Positions 16,001-22,396 of a stretch of DNA of 28,381 nucleotides are shown here, one piece after another. Numbering within the stretch: position 1 is the first letter of the stretch; each line of letters begins with the position of its first letter. This DNA comes from a virus. The position numbers were made by a program, and so were the translations under genes. The notes under the pieces are model-generated. The model saw only the letters and a program-made list of their open reading frames with translations. It ran no database searches and was not told the origin of the DNA. Location of the stretch: IMG/VR virus record IMGVR_UViG_3300025030_000356, positions 1-28,381 of that record. One strand, given 5' to 3'.

Positions 16001-18897
16001 TCCTCTTCCGTCAGCTATCTCCTGAGCAGCAGACCCTCATCCAACGCATTGGGCGTGGCTACGTCGAGAACATGGCGCTTGGTGAAGAGGCCGTCATGAG
16101 TGGGGGCGAGTTCTTGGGTCGCAACTATCGGGGCGTCCTCGAAGAGACCAACCGTATCTTCATCGGCTACCATCAGTTCTCTCAGTTCGACCGGATGATG
16201 AAGAATGTCGTCCCGTTCTGGATGTTCCCATCCCGATCGATCCCATTCTGGTTGGGGGCCATGGTTCACGATCCAGAGTTGGTTGGATGGTACCTACGGT
16301 ACATGAGCAACACCAGCATGGTCGCCTGGCAGCACGGCTTTGCAACATCCAGGGGGGAACCGCTGCCGTCCATGCGGGGCCTGATCCCCTTGGGGAACGG
16401 GATGTGGTGGAACCCGACTGGGCCGTTATCCATGCGCTACGTCTTCCCAAACCTGGATTACTACGATCTTCAGGAGATGACCGACCAGGATGTAGGGTTT
16501 GGGACTATCGCAACCAGCATCGCGTTGCGTTCCCTGTCGATGTTTGGGGCATCCCCATCGCCTTGGGTGCCGCTTCTCTTCCGGGTTACGGGGACGTTGG
16601 ACGCTGACATCTACCAGCCGATGGGTTTGCTGCCCCAAGCACAGCTTATCCCACCGGTTGCTAATGCCCTTCTGAAGAGAGTGGCCCGGCAGACGACATT
16701 TGGTCGTTTGGCGATGGAACTTTTGGATCCCGACGCATCCTACATCGACTTCCTAGTCGAGCAGCAGATCCTAATCAGCTTCCTGGAGCAAATTGCCGAT
16801 CCAAGCATGACGGACGCTCAAAGGTGGGCGCTTCTGGATACGGCACAGAATGCCTTGGACATGTATGCTCGGGGCGAGGACCCGGCGGCCCAGAGGCTAT
16901 GGGAAGAAGCCTACGGCCATATTCAGACGGATGACTGGTTGACTGCGACTCTGGGCTACTTCACGGGGATCTATCCAAGAATGCACACAGACGCGGATGC
17001 CCGCCTACTCTACACCAGGGCCGAGAATGCCCGCCTGCGGTGGGCTGCCAACGATGTTCTTGGGGCGCACATGTTGGAGCTACCGAAGGATATCGAGCAG
17101 ATGTGGGGCATCATCACCAGCCGCATCAATGACGTGCCAGCGAACTACGCCGCCAACCTCTATACGGCTTTCTCCTGGGTTCGGGTTCCGTCTGGATCAG
17201 AGCCCTATGACCCGACCCGAGAGAGCCCCCAGGCATATTATGATCGGGTCAGTCGGGTTTCCTCATCCTACGAGTCTGTGGATGGGATGAGCTACAACGT
17301 CATCGTGGCGTTCAACATAGAATCCCAGCGCCAGCGGCATGAGTATATGGCTGAGTGGGAGCGTATTCGACAGGTGAGAGACCAAGCTCTACATGCCCTG
17401 CCGGCCGGTAACAACCCCGCGGTCGAAATTGAAATCCAGCGGCGATATGCGGCCGAGGTAGCAGACCTGGAACTGCGGTACCCCTTAGCGCCCCGTGATT
17501 GGGTTATCGGCTACAAGCCCGAACAGTTGGTCTACGAGGACTTCCGTAACCTGTGGTGGCACACCCTACTGGATGGGGCTCCGTCGTGGGATCCTGATCG
17601 GTATGAGGTCTACGCTGACTACCAGCGGGACTACCAGACGTGGCTGGACCGCCTACCTGCCATTGCGGCCCCCATGATGAGGGAGATGCAGACCCGTTTT
17701 GCTGAGGCCAACTTCATGAACGCCGCGCTCAACCGGCCGGAGGACCTAGGTCTCATGCTGGTTGCGGAGACCAATGCGGCTGGGTTGGAGCAGTGGCGGA
17801 TCGAAACCGACGATATTCACTCGGCAATCAACTACGTCTGGGTTCACAACTTCCAAGAGCGGTACTACGAAGAGGTTGGGAAGGCAACAACCCCCGAGGG
17901 GCGGGAACTTCTTGAGAGGAACTTCCTACGTCAGTTTGGGCCGGATGGTCGTCCGACTGAGGAAGACATCATCGAGTGGATGCAGGCCCGGTACGGGGAT
18001 CGTTTCACGGTTCAAGACATTCGGCAGGGCCTTTATGGGCGGGCCATCCTATCCATGGAAGATCGTCAGGCTCAGAATGCAGAGTTGCGGGTTGGAGAGG
18101 CCGCTGCGGGACGGGATGAGCGCATCTGGAACCTTCTCAATCGTGTCCCACCTGGGGCCGCCTACGACGACTTTATGGATACATTCCGTCGGAATGAGGG
18201 CGATGACGGGTGGATGGAGGCGTTCCGACGGACAACCTCCACGGCCGATTGGCGGAATCCCGAAGACGCCCAGCAGTTTGAGGCCATCCTAGAACGGACC
18301 TTGAGGGAGCTTGGATACAACCAGCCGGTGGGTGATGAGGAGCTTGCGAGCCGCTCACAGGCCCGAGAGGAGCAGGACCAATTTCGGGGACTTGTGACGG
18401 GGCGGCTTGGGGAGGACTTCTGGACAACCTTCAGTTGGTACATGTCCCTCAGCCAATCGGAGCGGGCCGCTGCCAGGGAGCAGGATCCAACCTTATCTGG
18501 CCTGATCGATCAATACTATGCCATGAAGGATATGTGGGGCATGTCCCATCCCGTCTGGGCACAGTATTACCTTGGTGAAGTTACCACAACTAGAGGGGGC
18601 GGAGGTGGCGGTGGAGGGGGAGGCAGGCGTGGAGGGGGTGGTGGAACCCGGACGCCTACCCGGCGTTTGTCCTACATCCCTCTGGGCTATCGTGGTGCTG
18701 CCGAGGGGCGAGAACTGCTCCAGGCCGGGAGGAGGTTGGGCTCTGGTGGGGCCGGGGGCAACTTGCCCCCATTGGGAGGGGCCAGCTTGACCCGATCGGG
18801 CGGGGGTGGAGGAACAACTGGGGGCTTATCACCAGAGGAAGAGGAACTTCTGGCCAAGATGGCAGAAGGTCAAGAAAAGGCTAAGGTTCGTAAGTAA
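10090..18897 (+). CDS. Giant polyvalent-type virion/ejection protein, 2935 aa
   Basis: One uninterrupted 8.8 kb frame. Residues 1-80 are basic and Pro-rich. A segment at about 833-845 (RPSFVINNIID) and another at about 2025-2052 (GYHQFSQFDRMMKNVVPFWMFP) recall paired motifs of LPD38-like regions in phage polyvalent proteins, but they are about 1,200 residues apart. Between them are modules separated by Pro/Ala linkers at about 1128-1150, 1327-1353, 1640-1653 and 1790-1802. The first module (about 1157-1245, AEITFASDVQRDLYDAG) recalls a segment common in polyvalent proteins. The third (1654-1790) is ADP-ribosyltransferase-like. The C-terminal 900 residues are Trp/Arg/Glu-rich helices, ending in a Gly-rich tail. 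By position between portal and scaffold I infer an internal protein ejected with the DNA. AAGGA precedes the ATG. I see no RNA polymerase, lysozyme or protease motif. Confidence 0.88.
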   Translation: MPLKQSRFPRLDPRSKEFRDVATGRGIKGPGDPGPKRRPADSLLLHPAQGAPPAQGAWSPMSLVRGKPGPRVGEIPMEAEAAPPEHAQIPEAILAGGHVIRPAGPQNWDVVEINNQISQMEAEGNLEGIENSERMREYQHLVTQRGVLRENGWLNFPSALGITGRPPASGESVYLYHRGETELRTFSVQPFEDRDLLQHAGSLWNRLTFNRMQDWIELRRRNPVVNFLVKTSSISWRGLIVDWSLIKNAIPGILRTYFQPAYTLSAEPRALISGRAGVGEIRQEPIEQAPFVERLEEDAGWQTFSQDVTNFVGLLEAEIPAAIVEVVKSVFSEEVESPVPHDELLGVSRHHVINQIRADDLDGARQTMLLSGVSPEMTEEIIQESVEIRDAPLRRMEDIQDLVDQYNRWMDPKSIIRWTSGRQAQDEMNALFERGSAAVGALRDSYDPEFHSVGMGGWTASYMFLADGQERWEADNRNIWLFILQQGRLPGQDEMRQLTMVNADQGLEFAWQGLTDVFNYVSIPFADDIVRSLGGALGKGVRAAWEMAEHAPVVGRGFVAAREIFRGMAHLSASYVWGRSWGGRIMGTIARATERVTGTDGMLHVIHRMFDRTNPMTGVERVRYGLTDNLMRRFRGLIERLGTEAAPFTERQFVAMVSDAADEVAEARLVVLRREAGAGRTAATDLELVRSANAFASEPRSLVHALSERFRQRYLELRVLPGLGGARGTRYLDEGLIAWAYHQTNEPATIGRVRRILRELGLDSVDPQQLFRDFSRNIDNVWDLHGIPEDAIGRLEGVMVRPSSNVSGLVRAMVAINDTYQGFMSFWTTMVLRARPSFVINNIIDTYFKAIITGSNPFQSLDTILARFQELGTFFPEDLRMVLHSTQLGGRSLEDLALEGRLPRNFVEWFRMGAEEGVRHGRIPAWNGWLGGLGAIWEGTEVTARAATYLRLYETDVSIMAHHLDNWLSAALLESQADPVASALLRSLRYRVSRSTTGYGIANPSRMTEVLDLLAGLRTRGRVPLILSEDLMNRMMNLLGNDPNARAAHAVIEQGVRDILQQGGTPEEIDRSIGQLFDDILAGFEEDQAAQNLQNLRNMPGADVPIDPERMNGAANAVDDAMEAGTLPEVPPDAPPPEAPAHPGPTQNVRPAPRETLTRSWRAGHRQAEITFASDVQRDLYDAGSKLSRTMRGQNPLPASEARAAIASVAGRLGISEDDASALATRVYRDIRDQMRGIADGEARVVVDNVGLPSRAAVEAAPTAIPERIRVEGPTGVWEGTRGEAQAELQRLEDILLGEGAYEEGMQEFYLMREDARLLREALDAMPAAPTAAPEVTVTPAAAPEAVDIPPGRNLLDEADAGLRDDIGRLRADGNEAGAQQLNELFSEEGPSIRRDAARAGAQMGRTSAALSNLRADLNEAAQGALQAARTAADVTASRLALEQAAQLNLQSLYLGDLDLALGRFARVGDHRNWVLAWALNVPYSPRTRNMRWRQVYEIIAGEYRAADTILTRALEESQHLMQADPAAFQALVESGELFTPRSFLEAAGYTIELNPDGSLRVLSHTGGAFTTVSSTWGSVPNEFLRGLGFNGTAASPEVATWLDTPVRTLRNQQGELLGAAELIAREQAEAAERIARATRPVTVPEAPPPPSLRQIADRNRELAEHQGLRVVYHGQPDPSAQPGRFGRFGGTLTDAEGYAGLRVGTWTDHQERIRVAYVTEQQYQDGRRAAIRYEFEHGQGVNNVTVAPGPDYERRLQEAIDAATSRTDQPYRYVLFPEGSVEWLPLDASPPGVQAPAPEVAQARAAAQASLQARQENLRRGVWGEMIGPNVQEPFSFDSGRSVNDLYGGQRLPDGRMATDSFDNLAEHLRMRMHAYAAAGDFRREAQIERHLEELISAWEARIMREAEREGIPMGLGSRRFRYPSREMMDPNVVAYFRALDDQTAFVNQFRQLTDDIRSHIRNRMVEGDVLFRQLSPEQQTLIQRIGRGYVENMALGEEAVMSGGEFLGRNYRGVLEETNRIFIGYHQFSQFDRMMKNVVPFWMFPSRSIPFWLGAMVHDPELVGWYLRYMSNTSMVAWQHGFATSRGEPLPSMRGLIPLGNGMWWNPTGPLSMRYVFPNLDYYDLQEMTDQDVGFGTIATSIALRSLSMFGASPSPWVPLLFRVTGTLDADIYQPMGLLPQAQLIPPVANALLKRVARQTTFGRLAMELLDPDASYIDFLVEQQILISFLEQIADPSMTDAQRWALLDTAQNALDMYARGEDPAAQRLWEEAYGHIQTDDWLTATLGYFTGIYPRMHTDADARLLYTRAENARLRWAANDVLGAHMLELPKDIEQMWGIITSRINDVPANYAANLYTAFSWVRVPSGSEPYDPTRESPQAYYDRVSRVSSSYESVDGMSYNVIVAFNIESQRQRHEYMAEWERIRQVRDQALHALPAGNNPAVEIEIQRRYAAEVADLELRYPLAPRDWVIGYKPEQLVYEDFRNLWWHTLLDGAPSWDPDRYEVYADYQRDYQTWLDRLPAIAAPMMREMQTRFAEANFMNAALNRPEDLGLMLVAETNAAGLEQWRIETDDIHSAINYVWVHNFQERYYEEVGKATTPEGRELLERNFLRQFGPDGRPTEEDIIEWMQARYGDRFTVQDIRQGLYGRAILSMEDRQAQNAELRVGEAAAGRDERIWNLLNRVPPGAAYDDFMDTFRRNEGDDGWMEAFRRTTSTADWRNPEDAQQFEAILERTLRELGYNQPVGDEELASRSQAREEQDQFRGLVTGRLGEDFWTTFSWYMSLSQSERAAAREQDPTLSGLIDQYYAMKDMWGMSHPVWAQYYLGEVTTTRGGGGGGGGGGRRGGGGGTRTPTRRLSYIPLGYRGAAEGRELLQAGRRLGSGGAGGNLPPLGGASLTRSGGGGGTTGGLSPEEEELLAKMAEGQEKAKVRK
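15049..15459 (+). other. ADP-ribosyltransferase-like module inside the giant protein
   Basis: Residues about 1654-1790 of the giant protein, bounded by Pro-rich linkers. VVYHGQ at 1672-1677 resembles the first strand of ART toxins and ART-PolyVal domains (h-YHGT), followed by GRFGRFGGTLTDAEGYAG, where such domains have a Phe/Asp turn and an A-x-x-Y/A helix, and a late strand YRYVLFPEGSVEWLP. A clear catalytic Glu motif is not certain: candidates are E in EGSVEW or in RYEFEHG. If real, it would modify host proteins after ejection. A degenerate or unrelated fold is possible. Confidence 0.35.
18595..18645 (+). repeat. G-rich tract encoding poly-Gly tail
   Basis: Near the 3' end of the giant gene, about 50 bases made almost only of G runs with single-base breaks, encoding the Gly/Arg tail TRGGGGGGG. 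It has quadruplex potential like the tract at 9166-9215 and ends a 900-residue helical region. It may act as a flexible hinge in the protein or a slow-translation site in the mRNA. Confidence 0.5.
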
Positions 18898-18978
18898 CCG
18901 TCTTGACAATAACACTTGCGCTAGGCCCATCTGGTGTGGTAGTCTAAGTGGTGAACCTTACAATAAAGGAGAAAGACG
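18898..18978 (+). promoter_or_regulatory. 81-base gap before the scaffold gene, weak promoter candidates
   Basis: One of two gaps over 80 bases. It holds TTGACA at 18903-18908 (no good -10 at 16-18 bases), TTGCGC at 18916-18921 spaced 18 from TAGTCT at 18940-18945, and TACAAT at 18959-18964 with no matching -35. GACAATAAC at 18905-18913 repeats the motif of 3878-3886. AAAGGAG at 18966-18972 is the ribosome binding site of the next gene. A promoter for the capsid genes here would be sensible, but no single pair is convincing. Confidence 0.3.
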
Positions 18979-19800
18979 ATGTTTCCGATGCCAAGAGTTG
19001 AAGGCGCTACTGGCGGTTCTGAGGGTGATAAGCCCACGGTGCCCGCCACGGGAGTTCCTGCACCTGCCCCTGTACAACCAGGCGCAGTTGGTGTAGTGGA
19101 TGCCCCTGCACAGCCTGTCGATGCCGAGGCTGAGTGGAACACCCGCATGGCCAAGGAGCGGGATGCCATTGAGGCCAAGTGGAAGAGAGATATGGCTGGT
19201 CTCCAGTCCAAACTCGATTCCCAGTATTCCCGTCAATTGGCAGAGCGGGACCGCGAGATTCGTGATTTGACCTCTAGGTTGGAATCGGATCTTCTGGCAA
19301 GAATGACGCCGGAAGAGCGTTCAGCCTACGAAGCCGAGTCTCGAACGGACAAAGAGCGAAGATTGCAGGAAGAGTTGGAGCAGGAGAAGGGTGCTCGCCA
19401 AGCAGCCATCTCCATGATCAACTATGCTCAACGTCTGACCAGGTTGGGTGTCAACTTGGCAGACCTAGAGTTCTCCGACCCTGATGTATTCTTCCGTGAG
19501 GCGGACAGCCGGTTCGAGGAGTATATCCGAGACCTGCGCGCCAAAGCGGAAGCGGCACCTGCGGCCGTTGCTCCGGTCCAACCTGCGGCCCCCGTACCTG
19601 GACGCCCAACGCCACCTCAGGTCGTGACGGGAACAGGTACGCCGCCTGCACAGATGACCCCGAATGAGGCATTTGCGCAGTTGCAGAAGTTGTACTCCGA
19701 GAAGGTCGGCAGACCACTCTCCGAAGAGGAAATCTGGCGGATCTTCGAGACGGGACAACAAGACCTGAACAAACAAATCCCCGGCTTGTCTACGCCGTAA
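18979..19800 (+). CDS. Capsid scaffold-like protein, 273 aa
   Basis: Located directly before the major capsid gene. The first 50 residues are Pro/Ala/Val-rich. Residues about 50-150 form a long charged coiled coil (TRMAKERDAIEAKWKRDM, then Glu/Arg heptads, EERSAYEAESRTDKERR). A Pro/Ala linker follows, then a compact C-terminal helix-turn-helix (NEAFAQLQKLYSEK and SEEEIWRIF). An acidic coiled-coil protein with a small C-terminal capsid-binding domain right upstream of the capsid gene is the usual scaffold design. Assembly of the HK97-fold procapsid around it is inferred. No protease domain is visible. AAAGGAG lies at good spacing before the ATG. The stop codon lies in a hairpin (19785-19814). 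Confidence 0.78.
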   Translation: MFPMPRVEGATGGSEGDKPTVPATGVPAPAPVQPGAVGVVDAPAQPVDAEAEWNTRMAKERDAIEAKWKRDMAGLQSKLDSQYSRQLAERDREIRDLTSRLESDLLARMTPEERSAYEAESRTDKERRLQEELEQEKGARQAAISMINYAQRLTRLGVNLADLEFSDPDVFFREADSRFEEYIRDLRAKAEAAPAAVAPVQPAAPVPGRPTPPQVVTGTGTPPAQMTPNEAFAQLQKLYSEKVGRPLSEEEIWRIFETGQQDLNKQIPGLSTP

Positions 19801-19814
19801 GGCGTTCTGACAAG
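19785..19814 (+). promoter_or_regulatory. RNA hairpin with GNRA-type loop across the scaffold stop codon
   Basis: CTTGTC (19785-19790) pairs with GACAAG (19809-19814), and ACGCC (19792-19796) pairs with GGCGT (19801-19805), closing a GTAA loop that contains the TAA stop. The internal loop is small (one base against three). No T-run follows, so it is not a classical terminator. It lies 24 bases before the capsid ATG and could stabilise the capsid mRNA or affect termination and coupling. Confidence 0.5.
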
Positions 19815-19837
19815 GGGGATAAACTAGGAGACTTACG

Positions 19838-20827
19838 ATGGCTCACGCCAATGTTGCTGCTTTGAGTGATGCCGTCAAGACGCTTTACGAGAAGCGGCTA
19901 CTCAGCCGTGCTCTCCCGCGCCTTGTTCACGGCAAGCACGTCACCTCTGCACGACTCAATCAGTTTGGTGCTTACGAACTTCGCAAGTACGCCGGGCTTT
20001 CAGCCGTTACATCCGAGTTGACGGAGGGGAACACCCCCAACGAGCTGGCTAGCCCGACCGTGGCCACGACCACCATCACGCCCCTGTGGTATGGTGCTTG
20101 GCTTGGCTTCACGGACAAGATCATCATGACGGCCTACGATCCTTTGCTCTCTGAGTTCTCCAGCATCCTGGGCGAACAGGCAGGGCTGTCTGTGGACACC
20201 CTGATCCGCGACGTTCTTGAGGCTGGGGCGACGGCGGACTACGCAGGTGGGGCCACCACGACCGCTACGGTTGACTCCACGAATGACAAGATCGCGTTCT
20301 CCGACTTCCTATCCCAGGTGGCGAACCTCGACAGTGCGAATGCCATGCCCATCGAGGGTAATAGCTACTGGGTTGTGGCTCACCCCTTCACCTGGCTCAC
20401 CCTGATGCAGGACTCGATGTTCGCTACGCTTATCACTCGTGAGGGCGGAGAGGCGTACCGACGTGGCGAGATGGGTAGCCTTCTGCGTTGCAAGATCTAT
20501 GTGACCAGTAATGCCTATGTGAACTCGGCCGCGGGCACCAGTTCGATCGATGTGTATACGACCCTCTTCATGGGTAACGAGGCCATCGGAGCGGCAGGGA
20601 TCGCGGCACTGACCCCGAACGTGAGTTTGGATGCAGGCGGTGGGGAACTGGCTGTCCAGACCGGACGCCCGCAGCAAAAACCGGTTGAACTCATCATCAA
20701 TGACCTTGGTGGGACTGGGTTCGACCCGTTGAAGCAGCGTGGGACGATCGGCTGGAAGATGGTCCACAAGTCCGCGGTTCTGAATGCCGTTTGGGTCCGC
20801 GCACTAGAGCACGCAGTTAGCTCGTAA
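19838..20827 (+). CDS. Major capsid protein, N4-gp56 family-like (HK97 fold)
   Basis: The 329-residue product follows the scaffold. It has the N4-gp56-family pattern: a basic N-terminal helix, then SELTEGNTPNEL near 58-69 with strands ending in PLWYGAWLGFTDKI, a long helix (LLSEFSSILGEQAG), a Ser/Thr/Ala-rich loop region with ATVDSTNDKIAFSDF, and a C-terminal block at 295-307, FDPLKQRGTIGWK, that is close to the typical DPLxQRGTxGWK end of this family. It forms the procapsid shell. A second domain or fused protease is absent. Ser/Thr/Gly-rich loops (ATADYAGGATTTATV) may be exposed on the outer surface. The ribosome binding site is AGGAG at about 19826. Confidence 0.93.
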   Translation: MAHANVAALSDAVKTLYEKRLLSRALPRLVHGKHVTSARLNQFGAYELRKYAGLSAVTSELTEGNTPNELASPTVATTTITPLWYGAWLGFTDKIIMTAYDPLLSEFSSILGEQAGLSVDTLIRDVLEAGATADYAGGATTTATVDSTNDKIAFSDFLSQVANLDSANAMPIEGNSYWVVAHPFTWLTLMQDSMFATLITREGGEAYRRGEMGSLLRCKIYVTSNAYVNSAAGTSSIDVYTTLFMGNEAIGAAGIAALTPNVSLDAGGGELAVQTGRPQQKPVELIINDLGGTGFDPLKQRGTIGWKMVHKSAVLNAVWVRALEHAVSS

Positions 20828-20851
20828 TCCGGTAAGTAAGGAGATTTTGCA

Positions 20852-21343
20852 ATGGCTAAAACCCTTCCTCCGTATGGAGATCAGTACCTAGGCGATAACC
20901 CCTGGGCCGTGCGAGTGGACGAGGTTATCATGTACCTGACAGGCCAGAACACATCGGCTGTGACCTACGGGACGGACGTGGACAGCGACGATATCGCTGT
21001 AACGGCGTCTTCGGCGGCCCAGACGGTGGGCCTGTGGGTTCTACCTGCGGGAGCGTTCGTGAAAGCGATCTATGCCAACACGGCCGACTCTTGGGGAACC
21101 AACAGCGACGATGGCAACATCACGGTTGGGGACACAGGCGCAGTGGATACGTACTTTACGGACACGCTGCTCGCCCCCTGCGCGACCGATGCCGCTGGCG
21201 TCTTCAAGACCAACGCCTTGACGCCTCCGGCCGGAAAGTTCTATGACACGGGTGCAACCATCTCCGCCACCTTCCCGCTTGCCCACTCGGCCGTTGTGAC
21301 TGGACTGACCAAGTTCGTACTCGTTTGGTCTATGGCTCGATAA
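20852..21343 (+). CDS. Small beta-rich virion protein, copy A of a tandem pair, 163 aa
   Basis: A Thr/Gly/Asp/Val-rich beta protein lying right after the capsid gene, with AAGGAG before the ATG. Its first 67 residues match the next gene product in 58 positions, and both end in SMAR. The repeated pattern of short strands (VGLWVLPAGAFVKAIYA, NITVGDT, then GKFYDTGATISATFPL) suggests a beta sandwich. Capsid decoration (cement) proteins often lie here and are small beta proteins, so that role is likely, but not proven. A head-fibre or tail-tube piece is the alternative. Confidence 0.72.
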   Translation: MAKTLPPYGDQYLGDNPWAVRVDEVIMYLTGQNTSAVTYGTDVDSDDIAVTASSAAQTVGLWVLPAGAFVKAIYANTADSWGTNSDDGNITVGDTGAVDTYFTDTLLAPCATDAAGVFKTNALTPPAGKFYDTGATISATFPLAHSAVVTGLTKFVLVWSMAR

Positions 21344-21353
21344 GGGAGGAATA

Positions 21354-21842
21354 ATGGCTAAAACTATTCCTCCCTACGGTGACATCTACCTAGGGGACAA
21401 CCCCTGGGCGGAGAGAGCCGACGAAGTCATCATGTACCTGACGGGTCGGAACACATCGGCTGTGACGTGGGGTACGGATGTCGATAGTGACGACATCGCC
21501 GTGACCGGCTCTTCGGCCGCACAAACCGTGAACCTGTGGACACTACCTGCGGGGGTCTTTGTTCACGGCATCTATGGCATCACCCCGGACTCTTGGGGAA
21601 CCAGTGATGATGGAAACATCACCGTTGGAGATACGTCCAGCGTAGATACCTGGTTCACTGACACTCAACTCGCCCCGAACGACTCGGCCAACGGGCCTAC
21701 GGGGATCGGTCGGCAAGCTAGCAACGCACTAGGCAAGTTCTACGACACGGGAGCGACCATCGCGGCTACGTTCCCCCTCAGCACGACTGCCTGTGATGCT
21801 GGACTGACGAAGTTCATCCTCATCTACTCGATGGCCAGGTAA
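21354..21842 (+). CDS. Small beta-rich virion protein, copy B of the tandem pair, 162 aa
   Basis: Paralogue of the preceding gene. It shares MAKT, PPYGD, YLGDNPWA, DEVIMYLTG, NTSAVT, GTDVDSDDIAVT, SSAAQTV, NITVGDT, GKFYDTGATI and the C-terminal SMAR. The two differ most in one loop region (about residues 105-130), so this loop may be exposed and specialised. Many synonymous changes separate the copies at DNA level, so the duplication is not recent and both are under protein-level constraint. It has a GGGAGG ribosome binding site at about 21344-21349 inside a short gap. Confidence 0.72.
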   Translation: MAKTIPPYGDIYLGDNPWAERADEVIMYLTGRNTSAVTWGTDVDSDDIAVTGSSAAQTVNLWTLPAGVFVHGIYGITPDSWGTSDDGNITVGDTSSVDTWFTDTQLAPNDSANGPTGIGRQASNALGKFYDTGATIAATFPLSTTACDAGLTKFILIYSMAR

Positions 21843-21854
21843 AGGAGACCAACC

Positions 21855-22295
21855 ATGTCAGTAGTGCTTATCAAGCCTGCACCAAAACTCGGTTGGCCTG
21901 CCCAAGAACTGGCTGAGGCGATGCTCTGGGAAGCCTATGGTGATGCTATCACCTACTCGGATACGTCCCCGGCCGCAATGTTCACGCTTCCTGGTAACTG
22001 CGAGGTCGTGGGTATCGGGTTTCGTGTTAGCACAGCATGGGCCGACTACATCACGGCAACCGTTGACGACTCAGATGGAAACCATCTGATCAATCTTGGT
22101 CAAGGAACCCTAGCAGACACAGATTCCAGGCCGTTCTATTGGAGGTTCGAGAAGTACACGGATACGGACTATCCCGATGGAGCGACCCTGAGTTTCGTGT
22201 GGGGTTCTGGTGCGAGTGCTGGTGTTGTTACCCCCGTGTTGCTTTACCGTCTGAATAGCGGAAAGCAGTCTTGGGTAACGGGTGCTTTCCGGTAA
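21855..22295 (+). CDS. Beta-rich virion protein, 146 aa, possible divergent member of the same group
   Basis: The product has alternating short strands (AMFTLPGNCEVVGIGFRV, YITATVDDSDG, then FYWRFEKYTDTDYPDGATLSFVW and VTPVLLYRL). Its strand order resembles that of the tandem pair upstream, with the GATLSF segment placed like their GATISATF, but identity is too low to be sure of homology. It lies last in the run of small capsid-proximal genes and is followed by a structured 101-base gap. A decoration or head-fibre role is inferred. Confidence 0.6.
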   Translation: MSVVLIKPAPKLGWPAQELAEAMLWEAYGDAITYSDTSPAAMFTLPGNCEVVGIGFRVSTAWADYITATVDDSDGNHLINLGQGTLADTDSRPFYWRFEKYTDTDYPDGATLSFVWGSGASAGVVTPVLLYRLNSGKQSWVTGAFR

Positions 22296-22311
22296 CAATC
22301 TACCATAGTTA

Positions 22312-22394
22312 GGGGAGGGGACTAGGGCCAGATCCCGAGGCGGAGCTATCCTGGAGTTCCGTGTCCTCTCCCCGACAACAACCAGGAGGTTGTC
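22312..22394 (+). promoter_or_regulatory. Structured RNA leader with two stem systems before the second GT42-like gene
   Basis: The largest non-coding gap in the window (22296-22396) can fold strongly. An 11-bp outer stem (22312-22322 with 22363-22373, one G-U pair) encloses a short GGG/CCC hairpin (22325-22327 with 22334-22336) and a 7-bp hairpin (22341-22347 with 22355-22361, one G-U pair), giving a three-way junction. Immediately after, 22378-22383 can pair with 22388-22393, placing AGGA of the Shine-Dalgarno site in a four-base loop just before the ATG at 22397. No T-run follows, so it is not an intrinsic terminator. A translational or processing control is plausible. Confidence 0.5.
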
Positions 22395-22396
22395 CT

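Noticed and set aside
10090-18897. The giant protein as an N4-like virion RNA polymerase
   Set aside because: Size and position invite the comparison, but I could not find the T7-like polymerase motifs (paired catalytic Asp, K/R then YG helix). RSTTGYG near residue 995 is not enough.
18903-18931. Consensus promoter from TTGACA
   Set aside because: The -35-like hexamer is exact, but the positions 16-18 bases downstream read GCCCAT or CCATCT, with no -10 resemblance.
22312-22373. Intrinsic transcription terminator
   Set aside because: The stem is strong, but no T-run follows on either strand and the stem is interrupted by a large branched loop.
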